From a virus, in the IMG/VR virus record IMGVR_UViG_3300042899_000796, positions 1 to 64,000 of that record: DNA of 64,000 nt; one strand, 5' to 3'. A program made the translations under genes and the position numbers. Of the stretch, positions 43,901-53,107 are shown in pieces. The notes under the pieces are model-generated. The model was not told the DNA's origin. It was given only the letters and a program-made list of their open reading frames with translations, and did no database searches. The first letter of the stretch is position 1. Every line of letters starts with the position of its first letter.

Positions 43901-46900
43901 TAGAACAAGTGACCCCTATCCGTTTGTTCAATCGGCTTATTTGTTTTTGAATTCATTACCATTGGCTTCATTAAGAGAACGATATAAAACATTGTCAAAT
44001 GATATTACAACTGACTTAGATTATATATCGTCATGTTTTAATAAGTTTGGTGCTATTCACAAATTACCATACGCTTGGATTTTAAAATATGGTTCTGTTT
44101 GGCATCGTTATAAAAAATATAAGGAATCAAATACAGATATTTTAGATAGTGCTTGGAAGAATTTTGATTATAGAACCAATTATAGTCCTATTTTAAGTTC
44201 AATTACTCAAACATATGATTTTAAAATAAATGACACACCAACAACTATTACATTACAACAAGAGGATTCGAATAGTGTTAAAATGCAAATTGGGTTTTAT
44301 CCTAAAGTTGTAAACGACTTTAATGTTTTTTACAAAGGTTTTGAGTTATACGATAAGTACACCAATAGTGAAATTCAAAGTAGTGTTAATAATGGGATGA
44401 AAGTTTATAATTTTGAAAACTCAAATATTACTGCGAATCGAAGTAATAAAACGTTAAATTTATTCACATATTCTGTATTGTTAGAAAATAAAGATTTTGG
44501 TACTGGAGTAGATTGTGACCCTACTAATAATACTAAAGGTGTTGAATATTTTGTTGTACCTTCTTTTGGTACTTTTTATAACCAAACCCAAATTGCTTGT
44601 GTTGAAAATTTAACAACAACTAATAACGCTGTAGTTGATTTTACTTTTAATCCAAATATATACAATGGTTCGGTTAGAACTTTATGGTCTGCCCCAAATT
44701 ATGGTTATTTTGATAACAGTCAGATTAAATACCCTCAGCCCGACTCATATTTAAATTTCATTAATAATGGAGAGGAACAATCCCCTATGTCGTTATTAAA
44801 TGAGGATAAATATAGTAAAATTGAAGAAATATTCTCAGTATTTGAGAAGAAAATTTTAGACTCATTTGAACAAGAGTTTTTAAATTTCTGTAAACCAATT
44901 ACTGATATTTCAACAATAAAAGAAACGACTTCTTTTTATACTTCAACCGTTGATGATAACAATAATTTTAAAAATTTCCAATCATTATTTAGAGGGTTGA
45001 TGTCCGTTCCGGCAAAATCGGCAAATATAAATGAAGATGAATATTTTAATAATACAATTACTAATCAATATAATACATTCCAAGGTGGTATTAAAGATTT
45101 TATGAATTATGATGTTTTATTTAGATATGGTAATCCATCTGATTACAGAAGAAGACTTTTTAATTCTTATTTATCTCATAATAACACTCAAAAAGTTGTT
45201 GACCCTGTTAAATTTAGACCTTACATTCAAAATACTCTTCCAACAAATGGAGGTACGTTAACGGTTTCACAATCAAAAGGGTTAAATCCTAACGCGTGGA
45301 TAGCACTTGAAACTGAAGTTGGATTTTCAACGATAAGAAATGTTGAGTATAGTAGTACCGGTTCATACATAACTGATTTCTTTGTGAATAATAATATTGA
45401 ATTTACAACTGATAATGTTGTTTTATTGGCACCAATAATTAAGATGTACGCAACTCAAAAATTGAAAAACCCAACAATTACGGTTGCTCAATTTCAAAAT
45501 CAGATTAATCAATACTTAAACAATGAAAGTGTATTACAAGACAATTTCTTAAATTTAGTTTTAGATGGGGTTAGAAGAGATTTACCAAACCAACAACAAT
45601 TACCTGAAAGGGTGAATAGAAGTGCAATTGATGGGGAACAAAGTAAAGTTGAAAATTACGAAGTGTTCAAAGCTCTTAATGATAAATGGATTGCGGGTGG
45701 TGACTATAAAACAAAAACATTATTTGAGGATATGTTATTTTTAGATAGGGCATCAAGAAATATTGGTGATACTATCATATTGAATATCTTTGATATACAA
45801 GGAATGTTTGGTGTTGGTGGTAAAGATGGAGATTATTCGTTAAACCAAGCTATGAGTGTTTACACCTTCATTAGTGGATTATTAATTAGTAATAATTTCA
45901 CAGTAATGAATTTACCGGCATATATTAATTTTTATAATGTTCAAGATGTTGATGGAACAGTTATTCCAAATAAATCAGAGGGTTCTTTAGGATTTGCTAA
46001 TAGTATGTGGGGGACATTCTTGGATGTCGACTATAGAAAATCGAGTTCAAAAATGGTTTGTTTTTATGTGGGTAAACCATCTCAATATTTGGATTTACCA
46101 AAAGGTAATTTTAGATTTAGAGATGATGGTTTTGAAATGAGAAGAGCGTCTGAAAATCCATTAATTGAAAATCAACAGGGTAAAAAAGATTGGGCTTTAT
46201 CTAACAAATGTGTTGGATTTAATGTTGATATTGGAACTCGTAATCAGAGTATATTTTATTCTTTTAGTGTTTCCCAAGATAATGGGACCGCTACATCAGA
46301 ATCGATAAATGCCCAAATTAATATGGTTGACCAAGCATCAGGAAAAAATGTTACAACCCAAAATGCAAGTTTATATAATCTATACAAACAGAGAAGTTAT
46401 AAATGTTCTGTTGTTTGCTTAGGAAATGCGTTGTTGCAACCAACCATGTATTTTAATTTAAGACACGTTCCAATGTTTAATGGACCATATATGATACAAC
46501 AAGTTGAACATAGTATTCAACCGGGTCAATTCCAAACATCATTTCAAGGTATTAGACAAGGGGTGTATGATTTACCCGCGATAGATAACTTTATTCAAAG
46601 TATTAATCAGAACTTATTAACTAAATTAGAATCGATTCTTAAGATTAAGAAAGATGTTATTAATGTGTTATCAGCATCAACAGATTCAAGTAAGAGTAAA
46701 AATATTCAACAAAACGGTAATTCAACTAAAGCTGCTTCAAATACTTGTAGTAGTAAAGTTCTTCCGGTATATCTGAATGCAGGGTATAATGTGGTTGATG
46801 CAACCAAAACTAGTGTTACTGAGGCGAAATTTGCTGAGGCTCTTAAGAGATTGATACCGAATCTACCGGTACTTCAAACTATTATTTATTGTATCTCTTA

Positions 46901-48593
46901 TGCTCGTTCATTTGAAAAAATAAGTAATAGTAATGCGGGTGAATTTAATGGATGGAGTAATAACTTGGCGTCAGTTTCGTTAGATATTGACTATGGAGCT
47001 ACATCAACATTATTTTTAAAACCTTATTCTTGTGTTAATGTTCAAACAAATCCATCGACTAATATTTCATTACCGTTGGCAAGTTTTTCAACACTCGATA
47101 CATATATTACTTTTATGAGAGATAGGTTGATTAATAATATTGACAGAGTTTTAGATATTGGTTTGGTAAAATATTATGTTTGTTTCTACCCTCAAAAGAA
47201 TGTTTCACCAAGTGATTACGATAAAAATATCGATGAGTATAAAACTTTAAAAAGGACAATGGAAAAGGCTTTAACGTCTGCATTGTCCAAAGGGGTTGAG
47301 GTTGCAACTAAAGAAATTGTATCTGATTTATTAAACCAAATAAATGAAACCGATAATAATGGTAGTAGTCCGGGTGTTACACCAACACCTTCACCGATTC
47401 CGCCATTACCTGGTCAATCTTGTCCACCACCGGTTATATCATCGTTCTCACCATTGTCAGGTAATACAGGAACGATTGTACAACTTAATGGTAGAAACTT
47501 TAATGGTGTTAAATCGGTTAAAGTTAACGGAGTTGAGGTTGGAATGACAGGTATAACGGTGTTTAATGATTCAACGATGAGAGTTATTACGCCTAAATTT
47601 TTACCTGATAATGTGGTTAAGAAAGGGTTTATTGTTGTCACTACTGATTTTGGTACATTTACAACAATTGACCAATTTACCTATGACCCTGCATTACCAG
47701 CATCTGCTGCAGCATCACCGGGGGGTTATCAAAATCCTCAAAATCAAACTGCAAATACCCCTCAAACTGAGACTGTAAATACTAATCCTCAGACTGTGGG
47801 TAATATTACTATGATTGGTACCGCGGTTCAGTTAAACGCTAGTAAAACTCAATCATTAAATGTTAAGATAAATCCACAGGAAACTGGATGGGTATTATCA
47901 CCTAATCCTGATATGAAATATGTAGTGTATGAATTAGAAGAAGTTAACGGTCAAGTAACTCGAAAATATATTTCACAAAGTGTGATAGGTGTTGGAGGAC
48001 AAGTAACAAATAATCAATTCAATGTTACCTTAAATGATGTTGAATCTTATTTTATAACTAATATCCCTAAAATTGAAGGTAAAACACAGATTGATATTGT
48101 GTTTATTCTTAAAGCGTATAAAGGACAAGAACAACCTGTGGTACAACAATTCCCATTTAAAGTATGGTATACATTACCAAATCAATCACAAGTTCCGGTT
48201 GTTAATGTTCCAAGTAGTCAAACATTACCGACATTCCCACCTCAAAAAATTGCGTTCATTAAAATAGGTGAATCTACTGAGTTACAAGGAAGAGGTTGGG
48301 ATTATTATAATATTAAAAAACCGGATGGAGGATATATTACATATCAATTAACAACTCAAGAACCATTTGACGAACGAAAAGCTATTAATAATAGAGTTTT
48401 ATACGCTGAAACATATGAAATTGCAAATTATGGTGGTAGTGGAAGTGTTGCTACTAATTATACTAATTTAATTAATATTAATAAATTGGGGAATTTTAGA
48501 TTACAAGTACAATATAAACCGTATGGTAATACATCTCCGATTGGTGGTGAAGTTTTAGTTCAAACTATAGTAAGTGACGTTTTCACTTTATAA
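40893..48593 (+). CDS. Giant baseplate protein with C-terminal IPT/TIG domain
   Basis: 2566 residues, the longest gene in the window. Residues 150-250 have VTMELEDVQGKALFQLGN and FNLPYPQFYLTLKGYYGQAI, a motif set repeated in contractile tail hubs. Residues about 1985-2110 hold an unassigned domain (LVKYYVCFYPQKNVSPSDYD) that could be a wall-active module. At 2163-2175 there is a Pro/Thr linker (TPTPSPIPPLPG), and 2176-2266 is an IPT/TIG Ig-like domain (ISSFSPLSGNTGTIVQLNGR). About 300 more beta-rich residues end the protein. Such a size is unusual even for phage baseplates. The role is inferred from neighbours (gp53-like upstream) and the TIG module, which often binds surface glycans or proteins. 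Confidence 0.55.
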   Translation: MAGNLQADNSGDILVEFDYNNIIVVDPNKTIDSQGKIQERLVDHESLVMYANLEAEVLPRTKLAVGGSPEDRIRTISVAKMNMLKPTKDSFLGVGYYDELTGENSTKFKGDNQMMEKAVDPKNGDTPYIISSPANLKDVFDNGLLGITQINVTTNSSFVPSVTMELEDVQGKALFQLGNNSPYAAFFNLPYPQFYLTLKGYYGQAIRYQLNLETFNARFNSFSGNYQVSLKFKGYKFNVLNEISMGHLLAVPHMYGQRFDISTTPGGTQESNKQAESQSKVEGAVSKNNALSQDEVVTQIVSEKGYQKIVEVYSEYKSKGLIPPDLPELTLFQLMTKLQTFENNIMASFPRAKVAPLTNIRSYKEVLKQYFDAVRGSNLSWFNKYLNPKPIVTNGNEKIYVFKELSREDKDYAITLLESYIKKFNNALSENATLGKNGESPIVNPITLKTIEIAPPTDESINWKETVRLQTGKVLPTIEDEQKVKELIYLAKTPAAAKTETNGKTSVDIVNTKFFIFEGNGRFDNQISLIEAQANKKLSEYEALISAELLRKIEDTDTGLGFKPTVRNMIAVVMASAEAFIRLMDDVHTNAWNVKYDPVRKQAILDNTSSAPSSETVQKVVITTEAQQSNQGLSNSEIPVYPWPLFFVETPEDTKGRFQLKYIADPSVVDLTQGYLYDKWPEVEFVEEYMIGLTQKFSQPSAPPPLDNQRDTNRININAIEFPSEGLPYVNKEEVKFFYEIWERQFLTSHYSNLIRANQNQIDSLIKLNSEAEVNNIVKGIGVSSPYLSLKLKNYDLKASNYQEFLKTISNSGTGRAYQDYIRDFFVTPYIKNLTENSYSILNVNDIGKLPQSNTKSDALQSLLSNASNEPLIIDTLPYTDPTWCLNNLSSSNKSVGNEVFNTKQTLKVFEPRKVIANFTDVYDFTTNRPVTNFSFYQNQNPTVFALLGLNGFYEFRTPKTFVATEGYCDYTTPTNALPFRTTTSILNTPYFVNSIQNGVQNIRTSDPYPFVQSAYLFLNSLPLASLRERYKTLSNDITTDLDYISSCFNKFGAIHKLPYAWILKYGSVWHRYKKYKESNTDILDSAWKNFDYRTNYSPILSSITQTYDFKINDTPTTITLQQEDSNSVKMQIGFYPKVVNDFNVFYKGFELYDKYTNSEIQSSVNNGMKVYNFENSNITANRSNKTLNLFTYSVLLENKDFGTGVDCDPTNNTKGVEYFVVPSFGTFYNQTQIACVENLTTTNNAVVDFTFNPNIYNGSVRTLWSAPNYGYFDNSQIKYPQPDSYLNFINNGEEQSPMSLLNEDKYSKIEEIFSVFEKKILDSFEQEFLNFCKPITDISTIKETTSFYTSTVDDNNNFKNFQSLFRGLMSVPAKSANINEDEYFNNTITNQYNTFQGGIKDFMNYDVLFRYGNPSDYRRRLFNSYLSHNNTQKVVDPVKFRPYIQNTLPTNGGTLTVSQSKGLNPNAWIALETEVGFSTIRNVEYSSTGSYITDFFVNNNIEFTTDNVVLLAPIIKMYATQKLKNPTITVAQFQNQINQYLNNESVLQDNFLNLVLDGVRRDLPNQQQLPERVNRSAIDGEQSKVENYEVFKALNDKWIAGGDYKTKTLFEDMLFLDRASRNIGDTIILNIFDIQGMFGVGGKDGDYSLNQAMSVYTFISGLLISNNFTVMNLPAYINFYNVQDVDGTVIPNKSEGSLGFANSMWGTFLDVDYRKSSSKMVCFYVGKPSQYLDLPKGNFRFRDDGFEMRRASENPLIENQQGKKDWALSNKCVGFNVDIGTRNQSIFYSFSVSQDNGTATSESINAQINMVDQASGKNVTTQNASLYNLYKQRSYKCSVVCLGNALLQPTMYFNLRHVPMFNGPYMIQQVEHSIQPGQFQTSFQGIRQGVYDLPAIDNFIQSINQNLLTKLESILKIKKDVINVLSASTDSSKSKNIQQNGNSTKAASNTCSSKVLPVYLNAGYNVVDATKTSVTEAKFAEALKRLIPNLPVLQTIIYCISYARSFEKISNSNAGEFNGWSNNLASVSLDIDYGATSTLFLKPYSCVNVQTNPSTNISLPLASFSTLDTYITFMRDRLINNIDRVLDIGLVKYYVCFYPQKNVSPSDYDKNIDEYKTLKRTMEKALTSALSKGVEVATKEIVSDLLNQINETDNNGSSPGVTPTPSPIPPLPGQSCPPPVISSFSPLSGNTGTIVQLNGRNFNGVKSVKVNGVEVGMTGITVFNDSTMRVITPKFLPDNVVKKGFIVVTTDFGTFTTIDQFTYDPALPASAAASPGGYQNPQNQTANTPQTETVNTNPQTVGNITMIGTAVQLNASKTQSLNVKINPQETGWVLSPNPDMKYVVYELEEVNGQVTRKYISQSVIGVGGQVTNNQFNVTLNDVESYFITNIPKIEGKTQIDIVFILKAYKGQEQPVVQQFPFKVWYTLPNQSQVPVVNVPSSQTLPTFPPQKIAFIKIGESTELQGRGWDYYNIKKPDGGYITYQLTTQEPFDERKAINNRVLYAETYEIANYGGSGSVATNYTNLININKLGNFRLQVQYKPYGNTSPIGGEVLVQTIVSDVFTL

Positions 48594-48603
48594 CATAACG
48601 ATA

Positions 48604-48610
48604 TATTTAT
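48604..48610 (+). promoter_or_regulatory. Late-promoter-like TATTTAT
   Basis: ATATATTTATA lies 15 bases before the ATG at 48626. Confidence 0.5.
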
Positions 48611-48625
48611 AATAAAAACAATTTT

Positions 48626-48850
48626 ATGAACATAAAATCAGCATTAGACAACTATCTTGGGAAATCGACTAGAGTTTCTCAAACAGATAACGGTGATGGA
48701 ACACAACAAGTTTGTGATTTAGACACAGGGGATTGTTATACAATCAGAGAAAGAGATGGTCTTATTGAAAGAGCCGGACACCAAACAACTATTAATAGAA
48801 AAGTTAGAGTTGAGACTGCGGGAGGAATTAAACAATTATTAAACGGATAA
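48626..48850 (+). CDS. Small protein, 74 aa, in the late operon
   Basis: Not recognised. 74 residues, with a middle QQVCDLDTGDCYTIRERDG that contains two cysteines in a C-x-L-D-x-G-D-C turn and a basic C-terminal helix-like part (INRKVRVETAGGIKQLL). It has its own TATTTAT motif and is followed after 5 bases by the next gene. A small virion or assembly factor is likely from the promoter class, but no family can be named. Confidence 0.6.
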   Translation: MNIKSALDNYLGKSTRVSQTDNGDGTQQVCDLDTGDCYTIRERDGLIERAGHQTTINRKVRVETAGGIKQLLNG

Positions 48851-48855
48851 TCAAA

Positions 48856-49551
48856 ATGGGTTTAGACAAGAAATTAATACAAGAAATTGCGAGATATCAC
48901 AATATTAATAAGTATATTATGGAACAAGAGGCGGAAGTTCCTGAAGACCCAACAGCTGGGTTAGAGGCGTTAACACCACCTGCTGCCGCAGGAGAAGTTC
49001 CACCAGCACCTGCACCATCTGAGGCAGTACCGCCACCGGCGCCGGGAGACGCGGCACCACAACCAATTGATGTTGAGAATGACCCTGATATTGAAAAAAT
49101 TGACGATGAAGGAGCTTCTGAAGAAACAGGAACTGAAGGTGAAGAATCTGAAGAACTTGAAATAACTGATTTGGTTAATTCTCAAAAAAATATTGAAACA
49201 AAACAAGAAGAATATTTTGAAAACTTGTTTAACCAATTGTCTAACTTAGAGGCTAAATTAGGTGAGATGGATAATGTTATGAATAAATTAAACTCACTTG
49301 AAAATAAAATTGAGAAGTATCGTGAAAAAACTCCTCAAGAAAAATTAGAGTTAAGAAGTTACGATTCATATCCGTTCAACCAAAAACTTTCACAATTCTT
49401 CGATGACAAACAAGAAGAAATGGAGAAAACAGGGAAAAATGATTATGTTTTAACTTCAGACGAAGTTGAAGATATTAATGTGAATGATATTAAAAATTCA
49501 TTCCAACCTGGTTCTCAAGAAGATGAATACAAAACATCATTTAAACGATAA
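48856..49551 (+). CDS. Acidic coiled-coil protein, possibly head-core or virion-associated
   Basis: 231 residues. It begins LIQEIARYHNINKYIMEQ, an amphipathic start that faintly recalls the tags seen at 25314-26107. Residues 25-75 are Ala/Pro-rich (PPAAAGEVPPAPAPSEAVPP) and residues 75-110 are very acidic. Residues about 115-160 form a clear coiled coil (FNQLSNLEAKLGEMDNVMNK). This order (short tag, flexible acidic linker, coiled coil) fits a scaffold or prohead-core protein or a tail accessory. It ends before a strong terminator, so it closes the late operon. Function inferred only. Confidence 0.55.
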   Translation: MGLDKKLIQEIARYHNINKYIMEQEAEVPEDPTAGLEALTPPAAAGEVPPAPAPSEAVPPPAPGDAAPQPIDVENDPDIEKIDDEGASEETGTEGEESEELEITDLVNSQKNIETKQEEYFENLFNQLSNLEAKLGEMDNVMNKLNSLENKIEKYREKTPQEKLELRSYDSYPFNQKLSQFFDDKQEEMEKTGKNDYVLTSDEVEDINVNDIKNSFQPGSQEDEYKTSFKR

Positions 49552-49561
49552 CAAAAAATTC

Positions 49562-49589
49562 AAAGGTGTCTTAACGGACACCTTTTTTT
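49562..49589 (+). terminator. Intrinsic terminator before the replication block
   Basis: The 9-bp stem AAAGGTGTC / GACACCTTT has a TTAACG loop and a T-run. It separates virion genes from replication genes. Confidence 0.85.
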
Positions 49590-49654
49590 ATTTGACTTCA
49601 CTAATTTTATCACCTATATTTAAAGAACAATTTAACAATTTAATTTTATAACAC

Positions 49655-50509
49655 ATGAGTTCATTAGACGCCGTATTGGCACAGTACGAAAATTCAAAAC
49701 AATCAGGGGGCGGAGCCCAAGGGAAAATGTCGCAAGACGAAAGAATGAAAAAATATTTTGCACTTATCTTAAGTGATAAGGAGCAATCTGGACAAAGAAG
49801 AGTTAGAATCTTACCTACGAGTGATGGTTCATCACCATTTAAAGAAGCTTGGTATCATGAGATACAAGTAGGTGGACAATGGCAAAAATTCTACGACCCG
49901 GGAAAAAATGATAACGAACGTTCACCTTTAAATGAGGTTTATGAAGAGTTAATTTCAACCGGAAAAGAATCTGACAAACAATTAGCTGCTCAGTATCGTT
50001 CTCGTAAATTCTATATCGTAAAAGTTATCGATAGAGATAGAGAAGAAGACGGACCAAAATTTTGGAGATTCAAACACAACTACAAAAATGATGGTATCTT
50101 AGATAAAATCATTCCAATTTGGAGAAACAAAGGAGATATTACCGATGCTAAAATCGGTAGAGATTTAATCATCGAATTAAATAAAACAAAAGCTCCAAAT
50201 GGTAAAGAATATACTGCAGTATCTACAATTATGTACGAAGACCAAGGTCCGGTACATACTGACCCGGCTCAAGCAAACGCTTGGATTACTGACGAATTAA
50301 CTTGGTTAGATGTTTATTCTAAAAAACCTGTTGAATATCTTGAAGCGATTGCTCGTGGAGAAACACCAAGATGGGATTCAGAAAAAGGTGGATACGCTTA
50401 CGAAAGTGATTCAGTAAATACAGAATCATTTGGTGGTGGAAAATCTCAAAGTTCAGCACCGGTTGACCCTCAAGCAAACGATGAGATAGACGAAGATTTA
50501 CCTTTCTAA
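49655..50509 (+). CDS. Single-stranded DNA-binding protein (gp32-like)
   Basis: 284 residues. The core contains RRVRILPTSDGSSPFKEAWY and FYIVKVIDRDREEDGPKFWR, a beta-barrel (OB-fold) pattern as in T4 gp32 (301 residues). The C-terminus is an acidic tip (DEIDEDLPF) that recruits partner proteins in gp32 and SSB. The zinc-binding His/Cys set of T4 gp32 is missing: I find no cysteine in the protein. A basic N-terminal stretch (about 20-35) would serve cooperative binding. It sits at the head of the replication block, beside UvsX. A weak TATATTTA element precedes it. A strong own terminator follows, as expected for a highly expressed SSB. Confidence 0.85.
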   Translation: MSSLDAVLAQYENSKQSGGGAQGKMSQDERMKKYFALILSDKEQSGQRRVRILPTSDGSSPFKEAWYHEIQVGGQWQKFYDPGKNDNERSPLNEVYEELISTGKESDKQLAAQYRSRKFYIVKVIDRDREEDGPKFWRFKHNYKNDGILDKIIPIWRNKGDITDAKIGRDLIIELNKTKAPNGKEYTAVSTIMYEDQGPVHTDPAQANAWITDELTWLDVYSKKPVEYLEAIARGETPRWDSEKGGYAYESDSVNTESFGGGKSQSSAPVDPQANDEIDEDLPF

Positions 50510-50521
50510 AATAAAACAATC

Positions 50522-50562
50522 AAACTTGGACATTTAGTTAGACACTTTGCCCAAGTTTTTAT
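50522..50562 (+). terminator. Probable terminator after SSB gene
   Basis: The stem AAACTTGG / CCAAGTTT has a 21-base loop and a T-run. The loop is long, so it may act partly as an attenuator between SSB and UvsX. Confidence 0.6.
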
Positions 50563-50573
50563 AATATTATTAT

Positions 50574-51584
50574 ATGGCAATTAAGAAAAACGATTTTAAA
50601 TCAATTAAAGATAAATTCTCGGTATCTGCAAAATATAAACCACAAAGATTTTTTGACTTAGGTCCTGATTTCTTGGATGCGGTTGGATTACCGGGGCCGG
50701 CTATTGGACACCTTAATATGTTCTTGGGTCACTCTGATACAGGTAAAACAACAGCACTTGTAAAAACTGCTGTTGATGCACAAAAGAAAGGTATTTTACC
50801 TGTCTTTATTATTACCGAACAAAAATGGTCATTTGAACATGCTAAGTTAATGGGGTTTGATTGTCAGGAAGTTGTTGATGAAGAAACAGGTGAATTAGAT
50901 TGGGATGGATTTTACATCTTTAATAATAACTTTAATTATATCGAACAAATTACTGATTACATTAATAATTTATTAGACGAACAAGAAAAAGGAAACTTAG
51001 ATTATAGTTTATGTTTTATGTGGGATTCAGTAGGTTCTGTACCTTGTAAAATGACTTATGAAGGTAAAGGTGGTAAACAACACAATGCATCTGCATTGGC
51101 GGATAAGATTGGAATGGGTATCAACCAAAGAATCTCAGGTTCTCGTAAGTCTGACTCAAAATATGAAAACACTTTAATCATTGTTAATCAACCATGGGTT
51201 GAATTACCTGATAATCCTTTCGGACAACCAAAAATTAAAGCTAAAGGTGGTGAAGCGATTTGGTTAAACTCATCATTAGTTTATTTATTTGGAAACCAAA
51301 AAGGTGCTGGGACAACTAAGATTACTGCAACTAAAGATAAACGAACTATTAAGTTTGCTTCAAGAACAAAAGTTTCGGTAATGAAAAATCATATCAACGG
51401 ATTAGGTTATGATGATGGAAAAATTATTGTAACACCACACGGATTCATTGCGGGTAAAGATAGTGCGGAAGAAAAAACTAATATTGAAAAATATAAAAAA
51501 GAATACGCAGAATATTGGAAGGATATTATCGGAACTGATGGTGACTTCGACCTAAAAGAAGAAAAAGAAGAAAGAGAATTTTAA
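50574..51584 (+). CDS. UvsX/RecA-type recombinase
   Basis: 336 residues. Walker A is GHSDTGKTT at 52-60. FIITEQKWSFEHAKLMGF follows as the adenine-side strand. YSLCFMWDSVGSVP (about 143-156) is Walker B. Then SGSRKSDSKYENTLIIVNQPW contains the loop-L2-like segment. This is the T4 UvsX layout: recombinase that coats single-stranded DNA and drives strand invasion, needed for recombination-dependent replication. It lies between SSB and a 5'-3' exonuclease, as expected for one functional unit. Confidence 0.9.
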   Translation: MAIKKNDFKSIKDKFSVSAKYKPQRFFDLGPDFLDAVGLPGPAIGHLNMFLGHSDTGKTTALVKTAVDAQKKGILPVFIITEQKWSFEHAKLMGFDCQEVVDEETGELDWDGFYIFNNNFNYIEQITDYINNLLDEQEKGNLDYSLCFMWDSVGSVPCKMTYEGKGGKQHNASALADKIGMGINQRISGSRKSDSKYENTLIIVNQPWVELPDNPFGQPKIKAKGGEAIWLNSSLVYLFGNQKGAGTTKITATKDKRTIKFASRTKVSVMKNHINGLGYDDGKIIVTPHGFIAGKDSAEEKTNIEKYKKEYAEYWKDIIGTDGDFDLKEEKEEREF

Positions 51585-51611
51585 AGTATTATTCACCTCT
51601 AAATCACCAAT

Positions 51612-52613
51612 GTGATTAAAACATTATTAGTAGACGGGTCCAACTTAATGAAAATTGGATTCCACGGAGTAAAAGACCTCTATAGCGACGGAAGTCACTT
51701 AGGTGCTATTTACCACTTTATAAATACAATTCGGAAATTCCTTGAGGAACATAACTACGATAAGGTAGTTGTGTTCTGGGATGCCGAACATAGTTCATCC
51801 ACTCGGAAAGAACTTTATCCACAGTATAAGGGAAATAGAAAACAAGATATGAATGAGTTTAAGTACGAATCATATCTACAACAAAACGCTCGTATTAAAG
51901 AATATCTTGAGGAAGTCTTTGTTAGACAAGTTGAGATGGTTTACAACGAGGCGGATGACTTGATTGCTTATTATTGTCAAAAGGCGACTAACGAAGAGAT
52001 TACCATTTTTTCGTCAGATAAGGACCTTACACAGCTTATTTCGAATAAGGTAACCATTTACTCGCCAAACGCAAAACAATACTTTAAACAGGGTGATATG
52101 ATTACCATAAATAAAGTTCAGATACCACATTATAATGTATTACTTTGTAAGATTCTTACCGGAGATAGTTCAGATAATATTAGTGGAATTGAAGGTTTAG
52201 GTGAAAAAACTTTGGTTAAATTATTCCCGGATATGCTGGTTAAACCATGCACTATTAACGAAATAAGAGTTAATGCGGGGATTCTCCTGCAAGAAAAGAA
52301 ATCAAAAGTATTGGAAAATATTTTGACTGGTAAAACAAAAAATGGTATAATTGGTGAAGAGTTTTATACTACAAACGAAAAAATAGTTAATTTATCTAAC
52401 CCTTTAATAACAGACGATGGAAAAGAATTAGTTGACCAAATTATCACAGACACTATTGACCCGACAGATAGGGGATATAAAAATTTAATGAGACTTATGA
52501 TGGAAGATGGTCTCTTCAAATATCTTCCAAAAAACGATGAAGCTTGGGTGAACTTCCTAAGACCATTCATGAAATTAACAAGAAAAGAAAAACGTAACAC
52601 AAACAAAAATTAA
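51612..52613 (+). CDS. 5'-3' exonuclease / flap endonuclease (T4 RNase H-like)
   Basis: 333 residues with a GTG start at 51612; the ATG two bases earlier would stop at once. LLVDGSNLMKIGFHG (5-19) is the first metal-binding strand with its Asp. FWDAEHSSSTRKELYPQYKG gives the D-x-x-x-x-x-R-x-x-x-x-x-Y-K arch. EADDLIAYYC (113-122) and FSSDKDLTQLI (134-144) supply the other acidic residues. GDSSDNISGIEGLGEKTLVK is the helix-hairpin-helix/H3TH DNA-binding region. The enzyme removes RNA primers and 5' flaps on the lagging strand. It is part of the plus-strand replication operon. Confidence 0.85.
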   Translation: MIKTLLVDGSNLMKIGFHGVKDLYSDGSHLGAIYHFINTIRKFLEEHNYDKVVVFWDAEHSSSTRKELYPQYKGNRKQDMNEFKYESYLQQNARIKEYLEEVFVRQVEMVYNEADDLIAYYCQKATNEEITIFSSDKDLTQLISNKVTIYSPNAKQYFKQGDMITINKVQIPHYNVLLCKILTGDSSDNISGIEGLGEKTLVKLFPDMLVKPCTINEIRVNAGILLQEKKSKVLENILTGKTKNGIIGEEFYTTNEKIVNLSNPLITDDGKELVDQIITDTIDPTDRGYKNLMRLMMEDGLFKYLPKNDEAWVNFLRPFMKLTRKEKRNTNKN

Positions 52614-52617
52614 ATTT

Positions 52618-53070
52618 ATGAGAGAACAAGAAAGTACTAAGATGGAATTTTTATTGACATTAAACGATAACATCGTAGTCCAAAGATTCTTTAACGTAAG
52701 AGGGTTTAACCCAAAAGCAAAAAGTTCGGTTGAACTATATGAATTCCTTGCGGAATTCAAAGAAGAACTTCAAGAATACTTGAAAATGAAGACTTTAGTC
52801 TACATGATGGACAACAAAGATTCTATTATTCATGACCCAAGTATTATGGACACATCGTTCACTGATGGACCTGAAATGTTTAACATTATCATCAAATTAG
52901 GAGAACAGACAATTTGTCATAGAATTTTTGACGGAAAATTTTATCCACCAAAAGTTCGTTATACTGTCGATGTAAGACCTTTCTTGAAGGAAACACTTCG
53001 AGGATTGACTGACATTTTTTCAGATAAAAAATTAAGTTACAATTATTTGGAACTTGACTTAAGTAAGTAA
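52618..53070 (+). CDS. Hypothetical replication-operon protein, 150 aa
   Basis: Not recognised. It starts at 52618 only 4 bases after the exonuclease stop; an internal ATG at residue 9 is an alternative start. The sequence alternates helices and strands: VVQRFFNVRGFNP, LYEFLAEFKEELQEYLKMKT, and a beta part with TICHRIFDGKFYPPKVRY. No catalytic motif or Cys cluster is seen. Position between the exonuclease and the replicative helicase suggests a replisome accessory protein such as a helicase loader or primase helper. This is inference only. Confidence 0.55.
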   Translation: MREQESTKMEFLLTLNDNIVVQRFFNVRGFNPKAKSSVELYEFLAEFKEELQEYLKMKTLVYMMDNKDSIIHDPSIMDTSFTDGPEMFNIIIKLGEQTICHRIFDGKFYPPKVRYTVDVRPFLKETLRGLTDIFSDKKLSYNYLELDLSK

Positions 53071-53107
53071 GTATTTAATAATACAAGGGTAACTTTTAAA
53101 ACAATTT

